DNA of 64,000 nucleotides from Craterostigma plantagineum (taxonomy: Eukaryota; Streptophyta; Magnoliopsida; Lamiales; Linderniaceae). The position numbers and the translations under genes were made by a program. The notes beneath the pieces were generated by a model, which worked only from the letters and a program-made list of their open reading frames with translations, had not been told where the DNA came from and did no database searches. Where the stretch lies: assembly GCA_027422505.1 (NCBI GenBank), contig JAPQWV010000328.1:372001-436000 (forward strand). Reading direction: 5' to 3'. Each line of letters opens with the position of its first letter. Position 1 is the stretch's first letter. Positions 1 to 11,859 of the stretch are shown here, piece by piece.

Positions 1-2
1 GA

Positions 3-676
3 AAGACTTATGCTCACGTCGCTGAACGAGCAATATTAGCTGAGCCGGCAGAGAGTAGAGTTACCAAGGCTCAAGATGCAAAGCGAAGAGCGGAAAGGCA
101 GCAAGGAGGAGGAAATCAGAAACGTCAGTTCTTTGGAAAGGCATCGAATTTCCACGGGAATCAACCGGGCCAGCAGAATTGGAGCCCAAGACCGAATCAA
201 GGGCCATTTAACACTCCGAACAAACCTTCGGGAGTTGCAACTCAATGCCGACAGTGTGGGCGCTACCATTCTGGGATGTGTTATGGGCCAAGACCAAACC
301 AGACTCCACAATGTTTCCGATGTGGGAAGATCGGACACTATGCTAGGAACTGCAACGAGAATGTGCCTCAAGTTCCGAACCGACCGTTGATTCGACCCCT
401 CCGGTGCCAGCACGAGTTTTTACTCTGACCAATGAGGAGGCCAAAGCAAATCCTTATGTAGTAACGGGTACGTTGATTATCTATAACGTGCCCACTTCCG
501 TGCTAATTGACTCTGGGGCCACACTTTCGTTCGCGTCGGCCAAGTATGTGGAAAAGATGGGGATCTCCCCTACCTTATCTGAATGCAATTACATAGTTAC
601 CTTACCACACGACGATCCAACACGCACTAACCAAGTGCTGAAAGGTTGTTCCGTGGACGTTGAGGGTAGAAATTTG
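3..676 (+). pseudogene. G1 gag C-terminus and N-terminal half of protease
   Basis: The frame starting at base 3 encodes the end of a gypsy capsid region followed by a glutamine/asparagine-rich linker. Next come a CxxC-type pair around 246-290 and a CCHC zinc knuckle (CFRCGKIGHYARNC, about 321-362). A one-base frameshift near 395 moves the reading to another frame. That frame carries the retroviral-type aspartic protease with the active-site motif DSGAT at about 511-525. The protease stops abruptly at 676, where Copia-X begins. Its remainder resumes at 6722. Gag would package element RNA and the protease would process the polyprotein, but this copy cannot make either. Confidence 0.9.
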
Positions 677-2806
677 TGTTAGGGATGTGCCCTCGGAATG
701 CCATTCAAGGATGTAATGAATAGGGCATGTATTTAATAATTGATGTATTATTCGCTATGTATTTGAATAATGTATTCTTATACTATGAATGGAATTTATA
801 TTTATTATTTATTCTTTGAAAGTCATATTATTTATTTACCTATTAAGTCTTACTAGGCATCCAGTGAGACGGTAAATAAATAAATCCCATATATCTTGAG
901 TTTAGTCACTGATTCTCATGGGATGAGAGAGGGGCACCGGTGAGCTATTATTCTCCGATATTAAAAAGTCCATAAGTCTTAGACCTTAGTAGGGTGACTG
1001 AGCGTCAATTACGACTTATTTGTTGACGACTCTTATATGGTTGTGTCAATCATTCGCTTGGGAAGCGGGAGGTCCTAACATTGGTATAAGTTGAATCAGG
1101 GGATTGACTTGTACTTGGACACGACTCGCAATCGACGATCACATGGACCTTATCATTACTCTGGGTAGCGTCAATGATCGATCGATTGACTATAGTAGCG
1201 TGCGTGGACCTTAGACCGAAGGGTCTTTGATGGAGTTGACTTTGGGGTCTTGATTTGTAACTAGTATGCTAGGCCCATCTTGTTTGTGGACGAACATGGG
1301 TCGGCAGCGACATGCGGTCTAAAGGGTAACTGCCGTGCTTAGACTATCGTGAGAGATTCACTATCTCGTTAGTAACCGAGATATATGTCTATGTATATTC
1401 GGGGACGGGAAATTACAAAGTCTTCGGCCGAAGCTATAAACTGACTCACGTGGGACGTGGGGAGCAGTTTAGTAATTTCGTCAGTCACGAATTAGTCATA
1501 GAGTCGAGTCTAGTGAGTTTGACGTAACCATGACTCTCACTCGAACGGGACATTTGTGAAGGGTCTATACGTACGACGATAATCTATAGTCGGTTCGTAG
1601 ATCAAAGATCATGCTCAACACGGGATCTATTTGGTACCGCGGGATTGGCTAGGCGCTTACCGAATTCTTGGATTCCACCCTTGCCGGGTTGAGACGAACC
1701 AAGAGAGTCGGGCTTAAAAATGATCACTGTGATGTAAATAGATTTAACAGTCTTAGAGATGTTAATAAAAATGTGGAATACAAGTTTTAGAAACTGTATT
1801 TATATGGACGTAAGTTCACGGAACAAAGTGATGAAGAATGAGGCGTAAATAGGGTTCACAACAATGAGCGAGGCTCGTCACAGTCGTGAATCCTGTCTGC
1901 AAAGTTGCAGTAGTTTAAAATTTCATATCTCACAATCTAGACCTCAGATTGAGAATTACATTGGTAAGAAACAAGATTGGTGAGTTTTTTAACTATGGTT
2001 AAAATTTCAGGACAATCGGACATTGTTTACCCCTTGATCGGATCGAAATACGAAACTACCGCAAAGCTGTCGGGGCAGTCACGACCGTGACAACCTTTGC
2101 ATGTGGCCGTGACACATGGCAGTGAGCTCGTTTTCTGCCCAGACAGTGTCACGGCCGTGACAGACTTGACTCAGGCCGTGACCGACAGTTTTTTGGTCAA
2201 ATTTGAGCCATATCAAATCCAATTTTGGTCCTTGTTCTTTTGTTAGACTTGTGGGACAATGTCTAGTCATTAGATGACATAAATCAAAGGAATCAAACAA
2301 GAAATGAGTCATGTAGGACATGATCTCATTTATTAAGGTTAAAATCATTTTCAAGGTTGAAAATGGAATTTTATGATTAGGCTTTGAGCTAATTTCGTCC
2401 ATATGATACTTCCATACATTCTCACACTAAAAACTTGAGTTTAGAGAGTGGTGAGAGCTCCTTAGGTTGTCTTAGAGAAAACCCTAAGTGTGTTTGAGTT
2501 TCTAGTAAATCAAACACACTAAAACACATCTTTATAAAACATCCTTTACTTCCTCTAGCCATCCTTGGGGAGGTGAAGTTTGTGGTACGTCACGGGATCG
2601 GCGTGACTCTCTTCGGCACAGTTCGTGAGCTACGGAAGCTAAGGATCTTCGCAACGAGGGTAAGATCTTATTCCTTTATCTGTGTCATACATGCGTTTTC
2701 TTTATTTAATTGAGTATCCTATGGAAACCGTAAGGGGAACCCGGGAAAAATTTTAAATTCCGCTGCGTCCAGGGCGAGGCCTCGGGTCACCCGGGGTTTC
2801 CCAACA
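677..2806 (+). repeat. Copia-X 5' LTR
   Basis: It starts with TG after the left TSD and ends with CA immediately before the primer-binding site. Only its last 437 bp (2370-2806) can be compared with the surviving 3' LTR piece (6278-6716), and the two are nearly identical there. Bases 2070-2190 carry four variants of the palindrome-like word CACGGCCGTGAC within about 120 bp. The LTR would supply promoter and polyadenylation signals. I did not pick a confident TATA box. Confidence 0.88.
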
Positions 2807-2807
2807 G

Positions 2808-2820
2808 TGGTATCAGAGCC
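2808..2820 (+). promoter_or_regulatory. Copia-X primer-binding site
   Basis: TGGTATCAGAGCC lies one base after the 5' LTR. This is the standard sequence complementary to the 3' end of plant initiator tRNA-Met, which primes minus-strand synthesis in most plant copia elements. Confidence 0.95.
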
Positions 2821-4281
2821 ATAGGCTCGGTTCTAGGAAACGACATAAACGAATCCGAAACGAAGGTTGTGCAAGTCACTAAGTCGCTCGAGCGTCATAG
2901 CGTGAGTTGTACTTAGTTCGAGTTTATAAATTGAGTGCTCGCTTGGTCGGAGTTCGCCTAGTTGCGAGCGGTCCGACGTAGCGTAGCAACGTGGAGTGAA
3001 AACCCTAGTGGAGTCTCCTCACGGTTCGTAACTTGACACTGGGCTCGTAAGTCTAAGACTAGCCCAAATTTTGTTTCGGTTTCTTTGAGCGTTTTGTTGT
3101 CGTGAACGTGTTTATGTTATATGCATGTACGTATGACACGTATTAAGACGTCGGCGTGGACTTAGGCTTTATTTCCGGGTGATATGTTAAGGGTCACAAG
3201 GTTCCCCCCGGTTTGTAATTTATTCGATGTTATACGGGTTGTCTGGGAAAACTGATCCCCCCATTTTGTACTTTAGTTAATATTTAGAAAAATTAATTTT
3301 TGTACGATGGCCATACGAGTACGACACGGGTCCACGAGAAGGCCGTTCGAAGACTTGGAGGTCGTTCGAGAACATAGTGCGAAGCTGAAGAGAAGAGCTG
3401 TAATTTTATAAAAATAAAAGTAGTAGAGTAGAAATAGTCCACGCAGACGGTCTTATAGGCAAACTAGGTTTACTGCGAATACTTGCATGTTTGTTTGACG
3501 TTACGTGCATGTTTAAGTGCTTATATGTGTGAGACATATTCTCCCGTTTTGACTAAATACTAAGTGGGTAAAGGGACGGAGTTCCTGTCTTCTATCAAGC
3601 TCAAAACCATTGCGGCTTGAGTGTCGTGTGCGGTTTGTTCCGAGTTATCGGCGCCAATCATCTCACTCTTGTTGTAGTTGGTCCGGGTGCGTTAAGACAA
3701 TAAAGGCAAGCTCATTATTGAGACGACTTCGGTATATGTGCGGTTTGTCCGATTTATCGGCGCCAAACATTTCACTCTCGGCGTGGATATTTTGGGTGAC
3801 TGTCTAAACGCCGCTCTCCGAAACATATTCACGCCTTATAAAGAGTTATCCTACGGGCGGGAATTTCTAAATGTTAGGATTGAGCCAGACGTTGATAGGT
3901 CACACTTAGACGGTTATTTCCCAATTATTCCTGTTAGGGTGAGGGTTCCTGACCGGAGACAAAGTTGTTGAAACACTCATGAGATGGACTCGTGTAAGAC
4001 ATGGGTTCATCTATGGGTTCGTGTGGGACAAGACGCCGTCCGAGTTATGAGCCAACAAGCTGTTACGTTGAGGCTCATTTTTGCGGAGCGGGGAAATCAA
4101 CTCCATTATGAAACTATCAACGAGGTTTCCGAAATCTCTATCGGGAGAATAGGATTTTGAGAAAAATAGTGGGAGCCAAGCCAAATTGTTAAAGTCCTTA
4201 TTTGTGTTTGTAGAATAATACGTTGACCCCTTCAATGCTTTATTTTTCTGCAGATTGTTTTCTTTCTTGTTTGTATATAAA
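2821..4281 (+). other. Copia-X untranslated leader with an internal duplication
   Basis: There is no coding similarity between the primer site and the gag start. A segment of about 45 bp at 3627-3672 (reading through TCGGCGCC) recurs at 3735-3780. The leader is long (about 1.4 kb) for a copia element. Confidence 0.6.
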
Positions 4282-5092
4282 ATGACGTCACCATTCAATT
4301 TACTAATCACGCAAAATCATTTGGAGGGTCCAAACCTTGCGGACTGGCTTCGTAACTTGAGGATAGTCCTCACTCTGGAACGCCTAGAGTATGTCCTTGA
4401 GGGACCCATACCACTTGAACCCCAAGAGAGTGCGAGTGAAGCTGACAGGGAATATTATGCCAAATGGATGGCTGATAGTGCCCGTGTCAAGTCTTATATG
4501 TTAGCTGGGATGAATAATGATCTGCAGCGCCAGCATGAGGGTATGCAAATGCGCGAGATATTGATCCATCTGAAGGAGTTGTACGGCGAGCTGTCGAGAT
4601 CGTCTCGATATCGTGCTGCCGACAATCTCTTTCATACCAAGATGACAGAGGGCGCAGATGTCGCAGCACATGTGCATAAGCTCATTGGGTACATCGAGGA
4701 ACTAAGCTCTCTCGGTTGTCCCATTCACAACGAGCTTCAGATTGACCTGATCCTTCAGCCACTCCCAGCTTCATTTGCTCAGTTTAATATAAACTATAAT
4801 CTGAGCGATAGGCGATTTTCGCTCCTGAACTCATGAACACGTTGGTTCAGACTCAGCGTGAGCTAAAGAAAGGAAAGGGAAAAGAGGTTGCGCTTGTTGC
4901 GACTATAAGGTCTAAAAGATCTAAGTCGAACAAGCCCAAGCCCAATAAGCCAAAAGGAGGGATTAAGAAAAAAGCAAGGCAAAAATGAATGTGCCTAAAG
5001 TTCCAAAGGCGACTGATAGGTGCCTTCACTGCCAAGAGCTGGGCCATTGGAAAAGGGACTGCCCCAAGCTTCGAGCTTCTGGGGCATCAGGT
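4282..5092 (+). pseudogene. Copia-X gag (nucleocapsid with zinc knuckle), frameshifted
   Basis: The ATG at 4282 is preferred over the in-frame ATG at 4255 because the copia gag similarity starts there (MTSPFNLL...). The UBN2-like capsid region runs to about 4815 with a conserved NLADWLRNLR stretch. Two frameshifts follow: one near 4820 into the frame of a lysine-rich linker, and one near 4985 into the frame of the CCHC knuckle (CLHCQELGHWKRDC, about 5021-5062). Gag would form the virus-like particle. This copy is broken. Confidence 0.88.
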
Positions 5093-6277
5093 AAAGTTTT
5101 AGAAACTTATTGTTTATTTACAGTATTTTCCACTTCGTGGATTCTTGACTCAGGAGCTAGTGCACACATTTGTGTTTTGAACCAGGGTCTGGAACGAAGT
5201 AGGAAGCTGGCAGAACGAGAAGTCTTGATCAACGTTGGTAGCGGACATAGTGTACCTGCTAGTCATGTTGGATCGAAGACTCTTGTATTAAGTTCTACAC
5301 ATGTATTATATTTATCCGATGTACTTGTATTGTCCAAGGGGCTGAAAAATATTATTTCTATTCCGGCTTTGAGTAAGAATGGTTATGAATTTCGGTTCAA
5401 TAATAATATTTATGATATTTATTTTGGAAGTAAATACGTTGAAAATGCAACGTTAATAAATGGTTTATATTACGTTAATGTCCAGGAACATGCGAATGTA
5501 GTTACCGACAAACGTAACTTAGAGTTAAATAAAAAGTATTTGTGGCATCTTAGGCTTGGTCATGCCGGAGTTCGAAAGATTCAAGAGTTGGAGAAACATG
5601 GCATTATTAAGCCTACGGAATCAGATTCCTATCCAACGTGTGAGTCTTGTATCCTCGGTAAAATGACTAAGTCTCCTTTTACAGGGACTTTTCAAAGAGC
5701 CACTAATCTTTTGGATTTGATCCATACAGACGCTTGTGGACCGTTTAGTGTAGCGGCCCGAGGTAATTTCCATTATTTCGTGACTTTCACAGATGATCAC
5801 TCTCGCTACGGCTTGGTGTATCTGTTGAAGCACAAGTCTGAAACGCTTGAAAAGTTCAAGGAATTCAAGACTTTAGTGGAAAATTAAACTGGGAGACAAA
5901 TTAAAGTGGTACGATCAGATCGAGGCGGCGAGTATGTGAGTCTCGAGTTCGATGATTTCTTGAAAGAAAATGGAATTATTTCGCAGTTTACACCTGGGAC
6001 ACCACAACTGAATGGTGTTGCCGAACGCAGAAATCGAACATTATTAGATAAAGTTCGATCTATGCTAAGCTATACAGATCTTCCCATATCGTTATGGGGA
6101 TATGCTTTGCAAGCTGCTGTTTATGTTTTGAACAGAACCCCTTTCGAAGTCTGTAGATAGGGTACCTTATGAAATTTGAAATGGCAAGAAGCCCAGTTTG
6201 AAATTTAGAGATGAATCAGAATATTTTTCTTATTTGCTCGTGAATAGTAGGGCCAATAAATTTGCGTTTCTAGTAAA
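5093..6277 (+). pseudogene. Copia-X protease and integrase, truncated before reverse transcriptase
   Basis: An aspartic protease motif WILDSGASAHI lies at about 5138-5170. The GAG-pre-integrase zinc region (HLRLGH ... CESCILGK) is at about 5545-5665, followed by the integrase core. The DDE residues are visible in HTDACGPF (about 5725), RSDRGGEY (about 5912) and NGVAERRNR (about 6012). A TAA stop at 5885 interrupts the core between the first and second catalytic Asp. Further stops appear after 6157. At about 6277 the coding sequence switches directly to 3' LTR sequence. The two sides share ATTTTATGATTAGG, so a deletion using short homology is plausible. Confidence 0.9.
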
Positions 6278-6716
6278 TTTTATGATTAGGCTTTGAGCTA
6301 ATTTCGTCCACATGATAATTCCATACATTCTCACACTAAAAACTTGAGTTTAGAGAGTGGTGAGAGCTCCTTAGGTTGTCTTAGAGAAAACCCTAAGTGT
6401 GTTTGAGTTTCTAGTAAATCAAACACGCTAAAACACATCTTTATAAAACATTATTTACTTCCTCTAGCCATCCTTGGGGAGGTGAATTTTGTGGTACGTC
6501 ACGGGATCGGCGTGACTCTCTTCGGCACAATTCGTGAGCTACGGGAGCTAAGGATCTTCGCAACGAGGGTAAGATCTCTATTCCTTTATCTGTGTCATAC
6601 ATGCGTTTTCTTTATTTAACCGAGTATCCTAGGGAAACCGTAAGGGGAACTCGGGAAAAAATTTAAATTCCACTGCGTCTGGGGCGAGGCCTCGAGTCAC
6701 CCGTGGTTTCCCAACA
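6278..6716 (+). repeat. Copia-X 3' LTR, last 439 bp only
   Basis: The sequence parallels 2370-2806 almost base for base and ends CCCAACA against the right TSD. The missing first part of the LTR was lost with RT and RNaseH. Confidence 0.93.
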
Positions 6717-6721
6717 ATTTG

Positions 6722-8652
6722 AGCATCGACCTAATTGTGATCCCAATGAACGATTACGATGTTATCTTTGGGATGAATTGGCTTTCAAAATACGGCGCCA
6801 TTATAGAGTGTAACAAGAAGGTCTTAAAATTTCAACTGCCCGAAGAAGAGGTGTTCACTTTTTCGGGAAAAACTACTTCGAATCGTATTCCACGAATCTC
6901 TGCGCTGAAGGCTCAGCGACTATTGAGATCCGATTGTGAGTCTTATCTTGTATATGCGGTGAAGGCGGAAGAGTTACCTCAACCAGAACTGGAAAACGTA
7001 CCGATAGTCAGTGAGCATTTCCCGATGATCTCCCGGGGTTACCCCCTGATCAAGAAATACAGTTCACGATAGATTTGGTGCCGGGGTCCGCCCCAATCTC
7101 GAAAGCTCCTTATCACTTAGCGCCGAACGAACTGAAAGAATTGAAAGAACAGCTAGAGGACTTGTTGTAGAAAGGGTTTATTCAACCCAGCTTTTCACCG
7201 AGGAGAGCACCAGTCTTATTTGTACGGAAGAAGGATGGGTCGATGCGACTGTGCATCAACTATCGAGAGCTGAACAAGATCACGATAAAAAATAAATACC
7301 CGTTACCAAGGATCGATGATCTGTTCGACCAGCTACAAGGTGCTACGGTATTCTCGAAAATCGATTTCCATTCGGGATACCATCAGCTAAAGATCAGGGA
7401 GACCGATGTTCCTAAAACAGTGTTCAGTACGAGGTACGGCCATTACGAGTTTTTGATCATGCCCTTCGGACTGACAAATACCCCTAATGCATTCATGGAC
7501 CTTATGAACCGAGTCTTTGAAGACTATCTCGACCGTTTTGTAATCGTCTTTATTGACGAAATCCTGATCTATTCTAAGATGAAGGAAGGACACGAGAATC
7601 ATTTACGAATCGTCTTCGGGTCTTGCGAGAGAAACAGCTCTACGCCAAAGATATGTGAATTTTGGCTCGAGCAAGTAGCTTTCTTGGGACACTTGATTTC
7701 TGGGAATGGAATCTTTGTGGACCCGAATAAGATTGAGGCCGTAAATAATTGGCCAAGACCGACTACTCCAACTGAGGTCCGAAGTTTTCAGGACTTGCGG
7801 GATACTACCGTAAGTTCATAGCTGACTTCTCTAGCATCGCCTCAACGCTGATGAACTTGACCAGGAAGAATGTACCTTTCAAGTGGTCTGAAGCGTGTGA
7901 ACAGAGCTTTCAGGAACTAAAGAAGAGACTCACTTCTGCTCCCATTCTAACAATACCATCGGGAATCGGAGGATTCTTAGTCTATAGTGACGCTTCGAAA
8001 AACGGCCTAGGATGCGTGCTAATGCAAAATGGAAAGGTGATCGCATATGCCTTAAGACAATTGAAAGAATACGAGAAGAACTATCCGACCCACGATCTAG
8101 AGCTTGCAGCAGTCGTGTTTGCCTTAGAAATATGGCGACACTGCCTCTACGGAGAAAGGTGTGAAATTTTCACTGACCATAAAAGTCTAAAGTATTTCTT
8201 CACCCAGAAGGAGTTAAACATGCGGCAACGACGATGGCTGGAACTCGTAAAACACTCCGACTGCGTTATCAATTATCATCCGGGCAAAGCGAACGTAGTC
8301 GCAGACGCGCTGAGTCGAAAGGCGATGAGCACAGAGTTGCAAAGACTTGGAGTGGAAATAGTCGATATAGGTGAAGTCGAGACAAAACTAGCAATGCTGA
8401 CTCTACAGCCTACATTGCTAGAACGAATAAGGAAAGCACAAGAAGAAGACGGATTTTATCTGAAGGAGAAAGACGCACTACTTGATGACTTCGAAATCCG
8501 AGAAGACGGAATCTTACTGTACAAGAATCGACACCCAATGATGAAGAGTTACAACGAACAATAATGACAGAAGCACACGCAACAACGTACTCAGTGCACC
8601 CGGGCTCGACCAAGATGTACCATGACTTGCGAATCACGTATTGGTGGCCGAG
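6722..8652 (+). pseudogene. G1 protease end, reverse transcriptase, RNaseH and integrase zinc region
   Basis: Resumes at SIDLIVIPMNDYDVIFGMNWL, the protease C-terminal half. The RT spans about 7090-7800 with the fingers motif [19 protein letters not shown]. The catalytic box reads [10 protein letters not shown] (about 7549-7578), where the second of the two catalytic aspartates of the usual FIDD is Glu. RNaseH covers about 7970-8320 with [19 protein letters not shown] and ADALSRK, so its acidic residues remain. The integrase HHCC zinc region begins at about 8570 and is cut at 8652 by Sire-S. Lesions include frameshifts near 7022, 7600-7660, 7790 and 8535, and a TAG near 7168. Confidence 0.92.
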
Positions 8653-10346
8653 TGAAGATATAAATGTGCCTAAGAGGGGGGGGGTGAATTAGGCTTTTAA
8701 AACTTTATGCTTCTTTTCACAAATATTAAGTGTGGTGACTTAGATATGCCTACTGATGTTTGTAACTAGTATGTCTGATATATCCTAGTAACGTCGGATG
8801 TGCGTCGGGTCTGTCTCACAGCGATAAAGAAATAACTAAAAAGTAAATGCGAGACAGGATTTTTATAGAGGTTATATCCCCAACTGGGGTTTACTCCTCT
8901 CCTTGGGATTTGCTTCCCAAGAGTTTAACCAATCACTATAATGCACCGTAGCTGGATACAAAACTGATTGGTTAGCCCAATACACAACCGAAACAAGTCG
9001 AACACTAGACACTACTAGGTTACCACACGCCGAGTTTCGTTCCTCGGAATCTCCTTAATCCCGACAGACACAGCTCGCTACCGAAGGGCCCCCGGACTTG
9101 CCCTTCCCTTCACGTGTGCGTAAACTTCGACCTTGCCTCCTGGGTATTGCTCACGTCCGAAGACAGAATATATGGCAGGGGATGATGGAATATCGGATAA
9201 ATCACTCGCTCAGTGATGGATACGCAGGTTAACGCTCAGTAAGGCAGAAAGCTATCGCAAGTGAATGGCTCAGGAATCTCTTAGTATCTCTCTGCTCAAA
9301 AATCTCTCGTAGGCTTAAATTCGCAAATTCTGTGTTTTTTCGAAAATTTCAAGTGCTGCTTATATATAGTCCTTTTCAAATAGCACTTCTCATGGAAAGT
9401 CATATCAAACAATAATCACCAAATCAAGCATAGTTTCCATGTAGCTTTCGAGTCAATCCTACCATATAAAACATGCTTCTAATAAATCGTCACAACGGTC
9501 ATATAGCACATTAAAGCATGATTATATTCCATATAAAGCTCAATTCGTACTCAAGCAATTTCAACCATTTCGCATATATTTTCCATATCGAGATTTTCCA
9601 TAAGTGATTCCCTGCTATCAGTTCCTAGTAACGAGTAACTTTAGATTTATTTTCCAAGTATGGCACATAAGATAGCAAGGCATAAGCACGTTTCCATGTA
9701 CAGCTCATAGCATTTAATCAATATATTTACCATGTTTAGCACAAGAATCAGATCAGAGCTTACATAAATCGATTTATCACATCATGGCACAACTTTCCTT
9801 ATTTCAGAGATCACATCCGTTTATAGCACATATCATATAATAGCATCTTATCCATAAGGTCAATCAAATCAAATATTTCCTAAATATAATAATCCAATCA
9901 GCACAAGGAAAGATATCAATTTAATATTTCGCATTTAATTCAGTGCAAGGCAAGCATGGATCGTGCATATGATTTTCGTCCAGGAATAAACTGGTATCAA
10001 CGGATATATCACTTTCCGTATATAAACAGCATATTTTCCATATATAGCTCAGTAGGATATCTCATGCATTATTTCCATATATAGCACAGAAGGATATATC
10101 CTATCTCATGGACTGTCTATAACACGCGATCACATAGTTCCATCAAATCATCACAAAATCACACGCAATTCAAATATTCAACACTTTAACAATTTTCATC
10201 TCATTTTCAATGCATGGTTGAACATTATCATGAATTTAGACATTTTATTTTTCCCAAATCGAATTGCTTATTTTATAGACCTAATGTCATTACAATTACA
10301 TCGTTCATCAAAACTCTCTAACATGTATGGACCAAAAAGGTCAACA
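8653..10346 (-). repeat. Sire-S 3' LTR
   Basis: This copy is adjacent to the PPT, so it is the 3' LTR of a minus-strand element. It matches 28370-30078 throughout with scattered substitutions and small indels, including a 15-bp duplication near 28878 present only in the other copy. From about 9370 to 10100 it contains many variants of a TTTCCATATATAGCACA-like word. Confidence 0.95.
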
Positions 10347-10360
10347 TTCTCCCCCTTTTT
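10347..10360 (-). promoter_or_regulatory. Sire-S polypurine tract
   Basis: The minus strand reads AAAAAGGGGGAGAA directly against the 3' LTR. This is the typical plus-strand primer of sireviruses. Confidence 0.92.
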
Positions 10361-10579
10361 GATGATGACATGTAATTGATGCAGCACGGAAGCAAGTAAG
10401 CATATTCGATTATCCAAGTCCTAGCGCATATGTCTAAGTGTTCCATAATCACAAAGCAGAGCATACGATATTTCCTAATCACATGTGATACCCATTTGCT
10501 CCCCTGCCTATGTGCAGTTATCTCTAAGACATGCTAAGATATATCTTTGAACTAATTTTGCTCCCCCTGTCTAAGTGCG
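10361..10579 (-). other. Sire-S 3' noncoding region, LTR-proximal part
   Basis: No ORF with similarity. Extra pyrimidine runs on the + strand (CTCCCC near 10500 and CTCCCCCTGTCTAAGTGCG near 10561) are PPT-like motifs on the element's sense strand. The part beyond the G2 insertion continues at 20911. Confidence 0.7.
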
Positions 10580-11141
10580 TGTCAGGACTCGTCGTCCCGC
10601 CCTCGTATTCCGTTCTAATTCTAGTGTTAATGCTTTGGTATTGTGCGAATACGTAAAAATGTGAATAAAATTTTTCATTTTAAAAATGCAAGCGGAAGTC
10701 TTATATACATGTCAAAAGAATGTTTTACATCGTTCGACCTCTTCATCATGCCCATGTCTGCAAAATACAAGTGTACGTGTGTGTGTGCAGCCAAAAGCTC
10801 CCTATGCGCCCGGCCTTCACAGGTCGTCATCCATACACACACTCCCACCTCAAAAGCGGTCGGACTGCGTCAAAAGATCGGCCTTGCATAAAAGTCAGAT
10901 CACGTACCGTGATCGTCAGTACCTACAACACGTAACATAAATAATGAGCCACCGAGGCTCAGTAAGCAGAAATTATGCATGAATGCACGTGTCCTAACGG
11001 ACGACAATCCACGTCGTCGTTTTCTAACGCTCGTACTCTTTTTCTCATACTCGTACTCTTTTCTTTCGCTCGTACTCTTTTTCTTATACTCTCATTCCAT
11101 ACGGGCCCTCGGCTTTCATTTCCCCAGCCTCTTATTCCGCC

Positions 11142-11375
11142 TTATCGTACGGGGTATTTACCCAGCCTCTTATTCAGGCCTTATCATACGGGGTATTTAC
11201 CCAGCCTCTTATTCAGGCCTTATCGTACGGGGTATTTACCCAGCCTCTTATTCAGGCCTTATCGTACGGGGTATTTACCCAGCCTCTTATTCAGGCCTTA
11301 TCGTACGGGGTATTTACCCAGCCTCTTATTCAGGCCTTATCGTACGGGGTATTTACCCAGCCTCTTATTCAGGCC
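11142..11375. repeat. 39-bp tandem array, six units, in the G2 3' LTR
   Basis: The unit begins TTATCGTACGGGGTATTTAC and ends TTATTCAGGCC. The second unit has one substitution (CATACG for CGTACG). Because 39 is a multiple of three, two overlapping + strand frames stay open across it and would read a 13-residue repeat. I regard those as by-products. The same array is at 18626-18859 in the other LTR. Confidence 0.97.
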
Positions 11376-11859
11376 TTAGAGTAGCCTCTTATCCAGGCCT
11401 TAAAGGCTGCATAAGGGAAGCCGTGACTCTTCATTCGAGTCGACACAAACGCCAATATCGGCGAATATACATCGCACACAGGCGATCTTATGCACGCTCA
11501 TGCCTCGCTCCTTACTTTCTACTCATGCGTGCAAGTGCTCATGTTATGCTCATATACATATGCAAATCATACTATCATGCATAGAATTAAATCCTCTCAT
11601 ACGTACGCATTTCATAGAAGATACACGAGCATGTAATTCACATAATTGGACGCAGGCAAGTTACGTGTCATAGTTGAATTTCTACTTACCTGTCGTCCGG
11701 GCGAAGTTAGTATTTTCCCCGTTTGCTCCTAACGTACGACCTTTATCATAAAATTATTATATCAGTACATTATCTAAATATTGGTTAGTTATGTTTTTGA
11801 AAAGTGTTAAAATATTTCCTTAATATTGTTCGTAAAGATCTCGCTATGTGTTTCCGAGA

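Larger units (their letters stand above)
677..6716 (+). mobile_element. Copia-X: internally deleted Ty1/copia retrotransposon inserted in the G1 protease
   Basis: The insert begins TGTTAGGG and ends CCCAACA, and is flanked by a perfect 5-bp target-site duplication ATTTG (672-676 and 6717-6721). Removing it and one TSD copy restores the G1 protease frame exactly. Order inside is a 2130-bp 5' LTR, tRNA-Met primer site, long leader, gag, protease and integrase, followed by a sharp jump at about 6277 into the last 439 bp of the 3' LTR. Reverse transcriptase, RNaseH and about 1.7 kb of the 3' LTR are missing. The domain order protease-integrase places it in Ty1/copia. Confidence 0.93.

Noticed and set aside
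10975..11584. Two overlapping + strand ORFs (134 and 201 codons), with twins at 18459-19068
   Set aside because: They exist because a 39-bp unit repeats inside an LTR. They are antisense to the element, low in complexity and without protein similarity.
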